18,197 nucleotides of DNA. It comes from an uncultured Prevotella sp. (GTDB taxonomy: Bacteria > Bacteroidota > Bacteroidia > Bacteroidales > Bacteroidaceae). Of this stretch, positions 14,801-18,197 are shown one piece after another. Within the stretch, counting starts at the first letter, position 1. Every line of letters starts with the position of its first letter. The stretch is from NCBI GenBank assembly GCA_900550035.1, contig URQS01000063.1, forward strand, positions 1-18,197. The letters are read 5' to 3'. Under the pieces are notes generated by a model. The model was given only the letters and a program-made list of their open reading frames with translations. It ran no database searches and was not told where the DNA came from. Both the position numbers and the translations under genes were made by a program.

Positions 14801-16443
14801 TAGTAGACGTTCTTCATCATAAGCCCCCAGTTGGCTTGCTGCGGATTGTTGCTCGTGTTCTTGAGCGACTTCACGAACAGCGCCTTCGAAGCGTCGGTGT
14901 TGTCGGAGGCAAACTCGCCCACCTGATAGGTCACGCCGCCGTATGTGTACTCATAGGCAACAGCCAGCACCTGGTCAGTCTGCAACTGTGTCTTGAGCGA
15001 TATGTATCCGAGAGCCGTGTTGACGGTATACTCCGACGAATTGAGCAATCGTGCCTTCTCCAGTTTCTCATAGTCGGCTCCGCCTTCAAATCCCGGTATG
15101 GCGTCGAGTGTGGCTGATGTCTGGTCGATGTCGCGCGCGGCAGCATACTGCGACACCATGCTCTGATACTCAGAGTTGGCTGCATTCGAGGGTACGGGCT
15201 GTCCGGTCACTGCCCATGACGTATTGGACACACGGGTGTTCTCGCCGAGGTCGGCAAGGGCTATGATGTTGCGCGTGTTGGCTGTAGTTCCGGTCTTGTT
15301 GGTTGCCCACACTTCTATGCGGTTGATCTTGATGCCCGACGTGAGGTTGGGCAGCGAACGCATCCAGTCGTCGTATTTGTCGTGGAAGAACTGAGCAAGG
15401 AAGAAGTGGCGGTTCTCCTCATAGTTGTCGGCACCTATCTCGAACGGCGTGAGCTGCTTGCCTCCCTTCGACGACACGCTGGTAGTAGACGACTTCTTCT
15501 GCGAAGCCACGAGTTGCAGTTTCAGTCGGCCGAACTGCAAGTCGGTACGCAATCCGAATAGCGACGAGGCTCCTTTCACCAACGACGAGTTGGATGGAAA
15601 CGACACGTTGCCAGCCTCAACGAGCTTCACTATCTCGTCTTCCTTGCCCTCATACTTCAGTTTCATGTTCTGCGCGTCGAAGTCGAACGTAGCGTCGGTG
15701 TTGTAGTTGAGGTTCATGTTCACCTTGTCGCCCACACGTCCGTTGACGTTGACGTTTATCTTCTCGTCAAAGTCCATGGTCGTAGTCTTGCGGTTGCGTA
15801 TTGGAAGCGACGGATTGTCGATATTCTTCATCGTAGCTCCGAACTTCAGCTCGGCTGTACCTTGTGTACGTATACGCACACCACCGGGACCGAATATCTT
15901 CTCAGCCGGACCGAGGTCGAAGTGCATGTCGCTGAAGTCGAACTTCTCCTTGCCCTTAGCCTGATATATCTCGTCGTTCTTCTTGCGGAAGAAGTTGCGC
16001 ATAAGCTGACGCTCGCTCCATTGCATATACTCCTGTGCGGTCATCACAACGGGCGCAGCTATATATGTTCCGCCTATTTTCTGTCCTACCACATACTGCC
16101 CAAGCGAGTCGTCGTACTCCACCTGTTGCTTCATATTGTCGGGGCGTTGCAGATCGGCGGCGCCCTGATTGAGGTCGTCGAGCGTAATGGGCAGCGTTCG
16201 TTGTATGCGCCAGCGTGGATGCAGCAGCGAGTCGGGTATGGTGTCGTCGTCGGCAATAAGCGGCTGCGCCTTGATGGCTATGGTGTCGGCATGCGCCTGA
16301 CGTATATTGCGACGTTGCGGACGTTGCGACATGGCAAAAGCAGCCATTGCCGCCATAACGAGTATGACGACTACCGTTCGGGCTGACAAGGTCAATGTCA
16401 GCCCTTTGCGTAAGAATAGTAATATGGTGTTAAGAATTTTCAA
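8839..16443 (-). CDS. sprA: SprA/Sov, outer-membrane translocon of the type IX secretion system
   Basis: The 2534-aa product matches the SprA (Flavobacterium) / Sov (Porphyromonas) family, usually about 2400-2500 aa, which forms the giant beta-barrel through which T9SS cargo crosses the outer membrane. The N-terminus has a basic stretch and a hydrophobic signal segment (residues ~22-39, VVVILVMAAMAAFAMS). Family blocks I recognise include EKIFGPGGVRIRTQG near residue 183, NLNYNTDATFDF near 245, the KINRIEVWATN region, and a C-terminal half rich in alternating beta-strand patterns ending in FGLSMKFSLTR. A basic, Ser/Lys-rich insert at residues ~1915-1970 and an Arg/Gly/Ser-rich stretch at ~2410-2445 are probably loops. 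The start is 13 bases after the ruvA stop, so it is co-transcribed with ruvA, a conserved arrangement in Bacteroidetes. It appears intact; GC is clearly higher than in the genes at 1-7429. Confidence 0.96.
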   Translation of the reverse strand: MKILNTILLFLRKGLTLTLSARTVVVILVMAAMAAFAMSQRPQRRNIRQAHADTIAIKAQPLIADDDTIPDSLLHPRWRIQRTLPITLDDLNQGAADLQRPDNMKQQVEYDDSLGQYVVGQKIGGTYIAAPVVMTAQEYMQWSERQLMRNFFRKKNDEIYQAKGKEKFDFSDMHFDLGPAEKIFGPGGVRIRTQGTAELKFGATMKNIDNPSLPIRNRKTTTMDFDEKINVNVNGRVGDKVNMNLNYNTDATFDFDAQNMKLKYEGKEDEIVKLVEAGNVSFPSNSSLVKGASSLFGLRTDLQFGRLKLQLVASQKKSSTTSVSSKGGKQLTPFEIGADNYEENRHFFLAQFFHDKYDDWMRSLPNLTSGIKINRIEVWATNKTGTTANTRNIIALADLGENTRVSNTSWAVTGQPVPSNAANSEYQSMVSQYAAARDIDQTSATLDAIPGFEGGADYEKLEKARLLNSSEYTVNTALGYISLKTQLQTDQVLAVAYEYTYGGVTYQVGEFASDNTDASKALFVKSLKNTSNNPQQANWGLMMKNVYYLASSVERDKFRLDVKFQSDTAGVYLTYIPEPQVKSQTIIKMLGADRLDNNNKAHSNGFFDFVEGYTVTNGRVFFPVAEPFGKYMYNYLVQNGVAADRAAKYAFTELYDSTKTVARQIAEKDKYMLTGQFRGTSANVIQTGAYNIPQGSVVVTAGGIVLAEGTDYSVDYYSGEVTILNQSIIDAGTQVNVSLESNTDYGMQRKTMFGMNWEYDISKNFQLSGTIQHLSEQSLTNKVAMGAEPLNNTLWGINVNWKRESQWLTNMLDKLPLLHLTQPSHISFTGEFAQLIAGQSRGTQDNASYIDDFENAKNTIDVSTPTSWVISSVPSMFPEQADMTTLRSGFNRSRLAWYTIDPLFTRRSSSLTPSHIKSDLEQLSNHYVREFYVNELFPNRDQSSYNGATSTLSILNLAYYPNERGPYNFNSDLAQDGTLNNPQQHWGGMMRKLDTNDFEAANVEYIEFWMLDPFIYTRREGKASEYGGDFYINLGEVSEDILRDGKKFYESGMPIDGSQAYTTTQWGKVPNQATTTYAFATSKGARALLDVGMNGLNDAEEQKWEPYQQFLREIQGKVSPAVFDSIWADPAGDNYHYYRGSDLDRIQAPILRRYKYINNPQGNSPDNDSRTEGYDTSYKSTPDVEDINQDYTLGEYEKYFQYKVSIRPEDLEIGRNYIVDKRTTTRRLRNDQKESVDWYQFRIPLREYERRVGGITDLTSVRFMRMFLTGFKHPIVLRFGTLDLVRGEWRVYEQNLDNTSSSTGTLQVSAVNIEENNDKTPVNYVLPPGISREQDPTQPQLVENNEQALSMTVNNLASGESKAVYKNTSIDMRQYKRLQMYVHANSFEQNTTNLENGQLSVFVRLGSDYKNNFYEYEIPLALTPHKSDYNKYSTADRLKVWPKENMLDIPLSLLTGLKRERNKAKAIGLASYNRPYLAYDTDNPQNRITIVGNPTLGDVKTMIIGVRNNSASAKSGEVWVNELRLKDYNSSGGWAAQGNLNVQLSDLGNVNVQGRYTSAGFGGLEDGVAQRSTDDYSNYSVTTNVELGKFFPDKAKVSAPLYYSVTKEKTSPKYNPLDNDMLLDEALDAAVNKHERDSIESIAVTKVTQTNLSLSNVRVGIQTKRHPMPYDPANFSFSYSHSHSYTTGETTVYEREDNWRGAMNYQWSPVYKSLEPFKKIKSKSKWLDLPRRFGFNWLPQNVGFNTEITRNYYELQERDMEATENQNLPLTFASQFLWNREFNLRWDLTKNLHMNFQSATNAEIEEPYMPVNKDLYPDRYEVWKDSVWTSIKHMGTPLNYNQQFQASYKLPINLLPVFDWITSDASYTASYNWVRGTDLEDGTSLGNNIANNRQANINAQFNMEKLYNHIPFLKKTNERFRRDSSRSNKSSQSRNKTSGKDAKKDRQAARDEKLRRQLPKNKRAYEKEITLLPDTTLKVTHSRKTRRLIVSAKTEDGKPFHLRYRRLDDNNIRIMNKVDSALKLKIAVSAKEPLDDKRWYRTAQSVARVLMMVRNVSLSYRNQYAMSLPGFKPMIGDVFGQRSGMGALSPGLDFAFGFIGDGYIDKARSNGWLLMNDSLATPATTNRTEELQLRATLEPVRNLKIDLTATRTVTTARSVQYMYEGNPTTQSGTFTMTTTSLRSAFEGSGNANNGYRSKSFERFCSSLDRIRDRVEARYAGAVYPAGTALAGKPFSAENGGVSRYSADVMVPAFLSAYTEMGDGGLSIFPSLSHLLPNWTLRYSGLSKLPWLRDVFKSVNISHAYKSVYAVGSYASYSTYMEYMNGLGFINDATTGMPVPNSMFNVSTVSINEAFSPLLGIDVTLQNNMTIKAEYRTTRVMSLSMTSVQINEASSHDWVIGAAYTLNNFNPFGGNRHRRVRQRGRSTAAGASQLKSGSNNRNTSSTGVNNDLKLRLDLSLRKQASITRDIATMTSAANSGNTAFKLSFSADYTLSRMLTMSFYYDRQTNTPLLSSSSYPTTTQDFGLSMKFSLTR

Positions 16444-16456
16444 AAGTCGCGTAATG

Positions 16457-17071
16457 TTACTTTATCTGTTTCAGTGCCAGCTTCACCACCTGCTCGACAG
16501 GCAATGACGGGTCGTCGGTAAGAATAGCCGTGACAACCTTGGCTGTAGGAGCGGGCGAGAATCCGAGCATAGTGAGTGCTGCCACAGCCTCATCACGCAC
16601 GTCGGATGGTATGGTAGAGTCGGCAGCCGAACCCGCTGACACTTCCTGTGCAATTCCAAGCGACAGTATCTTGTCTTTAAGGTCGACGATGATTCGCTGA
16701 GCTGTCTTCAGTCCGATGCCCTTAACACCCTTAAGCAGACGCTCATTTCCCGACGATATAGCGCCAGCAAGTTCGGCAGGAGGAGCTGCCGAAAGAATCA
16801 TACGAGCCGTGTTGGCTCCTACGCCCGACACGGTGATGAGCAGACGATAGAGGTCGCGTTCCTGCTTGGTGGCAAAGCCGAAGAACGTATACGAGTCGTC
16901 ACGACCGCCCGTGACAAGGCTTTCGTGTACATACAGCTTCACATCCTTCTTGCCCTGTATGTTCTCATAAGTGTTGAGCGATATGTTGAGCGCATAACCC
17001 ACGCCATAGGCTTCTACAATAGCCTGTGCTGGGGTGAGCTCGGCAAGCTCACCCTTTATATATTCAATCAT
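16457..17071 (-). CDS. ruvA: Holliday junction branch migration protein RuvA
   Basis: A 204-aa protein, normal for the family. RuvA binds four-way DNA junctions as a tetramer and loads the RuvB motor during recombinational repair. The N-terminal OB fold begins MIEYIKGELAEL and ends near residue 65 with the typical YTFFGF. Two helix-hairpin-helix motifs follow: VSGVGANTA (81-89) and VKGIGLKTAQR (116-126). The C-terminal RuvB-contact domain covers residues ~157-204 (EAVAALTMLGF). The start is the ATG at 17069-17071. It precedes sprA by 13 bases on the same strand and shares its transcript. A palindrome lies immediately upstream. Confidence 0.96.
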   Translation of the reverse strand: MIEYIKGELAELTPAQAIVEAYGVGYALNISLNTYENIQGKKDVKLYVHESLVTGGRDDSYTFFGFATKQERDLYRLLITVSGVGANTARMILSAAPPAELAGAISSGNERLLKGVKGIGLKTAQRIIVDLKDKILSLGIAQEVSAGSAADSTIPSDVRDEAVAALTMLGFSPAPTAKVVTAILTDDPSLPVEQVVKLALKQIK

Positions 17072-17083
17072 TGTGATATAAAA

Positions 17084-17120
17084 CGTTATAAAAATGTGTA
17101 ATATTACAACTTTTATAACG
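17084..17120. repeat. near-perfect palindrome upstream of ruvA
   Basis: Outer arms CGTTATAAAA (17084-17093) and TTTTATAACG (17111-17120) enclose an inner palindrome TGTAATATTACA (17097-17108). It begins 13 bases upstream of the ruvA start on the minus strand and lies 120 bases upstream of the diverging hydrolase gene. It could be an operator or a hairpin in the ruvA leader; the closest -7-like box is poor. Confidence 0.7.
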
Positions 17121-17239
17121 CAAAGAAGGGGTGTTTATTGTATTTATAAAAAAATATCCATAACTGCTGTCCATTTAGAGTAGCGCTTTTTTACTTTTTT
17201 AGATTTTATGGGTCTTATTACTAACCAAAACACATTATT

Positions 17240-18121
17240 ATGAGAATTAAGTTATTAAGTTTATTCCTTTTACTATCCGTCATGTCGTTTGCTCAAGAGG
17301 CAAATGATGTCAGACTTTCATTTGTTGGATTGCAGCGCAACTTTGCCGGCGTCACTCTCAATTATCGCAAGGCAAACATTGAAGGCAACATTGGAGACGC
17401 TAAGGCCTTGGCGATATACCTGCATGGAGGTTCAAGTTGTGGCACCGACAACACCACTCAGATGAACGAAGCTGGTATTGACTCCATTGCCAATTATTTG
17501 TCCAGCCATCACAAGGCGGCAGTCTTCGTAGTGCCACAATGTCCCGACCGCAACAAGGGATTGGGAGGAATGATAAAGAACGTAAAGGCTCTTCTCGACT
17601 TCACCGCTCAGACCGAAGGTACAGACCCCAACCAGATTTATATATTCGGCGGTTCGATGGGTGGCACCGGCACATGGAAGATGCTCTCCTCTTATCCCGA
17701 CTATTTCGCCGCTGCAATGCCTTGCGCCGCCAATCCGCAGGGTATGAATGCAGAAATAGCTGCCACCACTCCCGTCTACAATGTCATGGGCTTGGCAGAC
17801 AAGATAATGGATAGCAACGTAAGAACCATAGCAGAAGACTTTATCTCTCAGCTGAAGCAGCTTGGCGATGAAGCGGTGTACGAGACGGTGCCCGATTAGA
17901 CACACGAGACCACATGCATACAGAGCTACAGCACACCACGTATGGACTGGGTGTTTGCACATACCAAACCAGCCACAAGCAGCATCATTACCATACACAA
18001 CGAACAGCAGAAAAAGGACGATGCCTGGTACACGCTCTCAGGGGTTAGAATAGCAAAACCATCGTCCCCAGGACTGTATATACATGGAGGTAAAAAAACG
18101 GTATTGGGTATCAAAGATTGA
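17240..18121 (+). pseudogene. secreted alpha/beta hydrolase (esterase-like) interrupted by an in-frame TAG
   Basis: The frame starts at ATG 17240 with a signal peptide (residues 1-18, LLSLFLLLSVMSFA, cleavage likely before Q19). The esterase/depolymerase-like fold shows the oxyanion HGG (62-64), the nucleophile elbow GGSMGG (S139) and a candidate acid GLADKIM (D187). Codon 220 is TAG (17897-17899). The same frame then continues with HETTC (H222, the likely catalytic histidine), RMDWVFAH, and a tail YTLSGVRIAKPSSPGLYIHG that resembles Bacteroidetes C-terminal secretion tails, ending at TGA 18119. The total is 293 codons. The 219-aa product would lack the histidine and tail, so it is probably inactive unless the stop is read through or is a sequencing error. 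The exact substrate is unknown. Confidence 0.8.
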
Positions 18122-18197
18122 GAGTGTTTATAGTTATTTATAAAAAAGATGTATCAAAAATAAGCATGACTATATATAGGAGGGTATAGCATCCCTG

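Noticed and set aside
8993..16386. Many plus-strand reading frames of 65-333 codons opposite sprA (for example 11542-12543, 10717-11481, 13036-13767)
   Set aside because: They lie antisense to a well-supported 2534-aa gene in GC-richer DNA, where few stops arise on the opposite strand; their peptides are rich in Val/Arg/His and show no recognisable domain.
17119..17128. Possible minus-strand ruvA -7 box (CTTCTTTG)
   Set aside because: Only the TTTG half matches TAnnTTTG and no -33 box is at proper spacing.
17432..17998. 188-codon minus-strand frame
   Set aside because: It is antisense to the hydrolase gene, whose plus-strand frame has a signal peptide and catalytic motifs.

Overview
The window looks like chromosomal DNA of a Bacteroidales bacterium, most likely Prevotella/Segatella-like. 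The evidence is a tmRNA with the proteolysis tag GENNYALAA, a ruvA-sprA pair (sprA encodes the giant outer-membrane translocon of the type IX secretion system, T9SS), Bacteroidetes-style promoters (TTTG / TAnnTTTG) without strong Shine-Dalgarno sites, and secreted-protein tails of the T9SS style.

Layout. (1) 1-5618: an AT-rich, tightly packed plus-strand operon of four genes. They encode an 883-aa protein kinase fused to Sel1-like repeats and a BspA-type leucine-rich-repeat tail; a 205-aa protein with a NADAR-like signature; a 481-aa fusion of a DarT-like DNA ADP-ribosyltransferase to a TerY-like von Willebrand A (vWA) domain; and a 266-aa PP2C-type phosphatase whose start overlaps the previous stop (ATGA). 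Kinase + vWA + PP2C is the TerY-P type signalling triad; here the vWA protein carries a DarT toxin-like domain. (2) 5619-7898: decayed accessory DNA. Remnants of AlbA_2 (Schlafen-type) ATP-binding regulators flank a frameshifted small membrane-protein gene and an intact ADP-ribosylglycohydrolase, a possible eraser for the DarT-like writer. (3) 7899-8355: ssrA (tmRNA) with promoter and a strong terminator. (4) 8356-8838: non-coding DNA with tandem repeats, promoter-like boxes and a 28-bp-arm hairpin. (5) 8839-17071, minus strand: ruvA then sprA, core genes of visibly higher GC. (6) 17072-18197: a near-perfect palindrome upstream of ruvA, then a secreted alpha/beta hydrolase gene interrupted by an in-frame TAG just before its likely catalytic histidine.

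How it may work. The first operon plus the ADP-ribosylglycohydrolase reads as a candidate defence or stress system: DarT-vWA would ADP-ribosylate DNA (writer), the NADAR-like protein and/or the glycohydrolase would remove the mark (erasers), and the kinase/PP2C pair would set the phosphorylation state of the complex, with Sel1/LRR repeats as sensor or scaffold. The domain calls rest on visible motifs; the joint function is inference. Base composition, gene content and gene debris suggest that 1 to about 7800 is an accessory island beside ssrA, although no integrase or attachment duplication is visible here.
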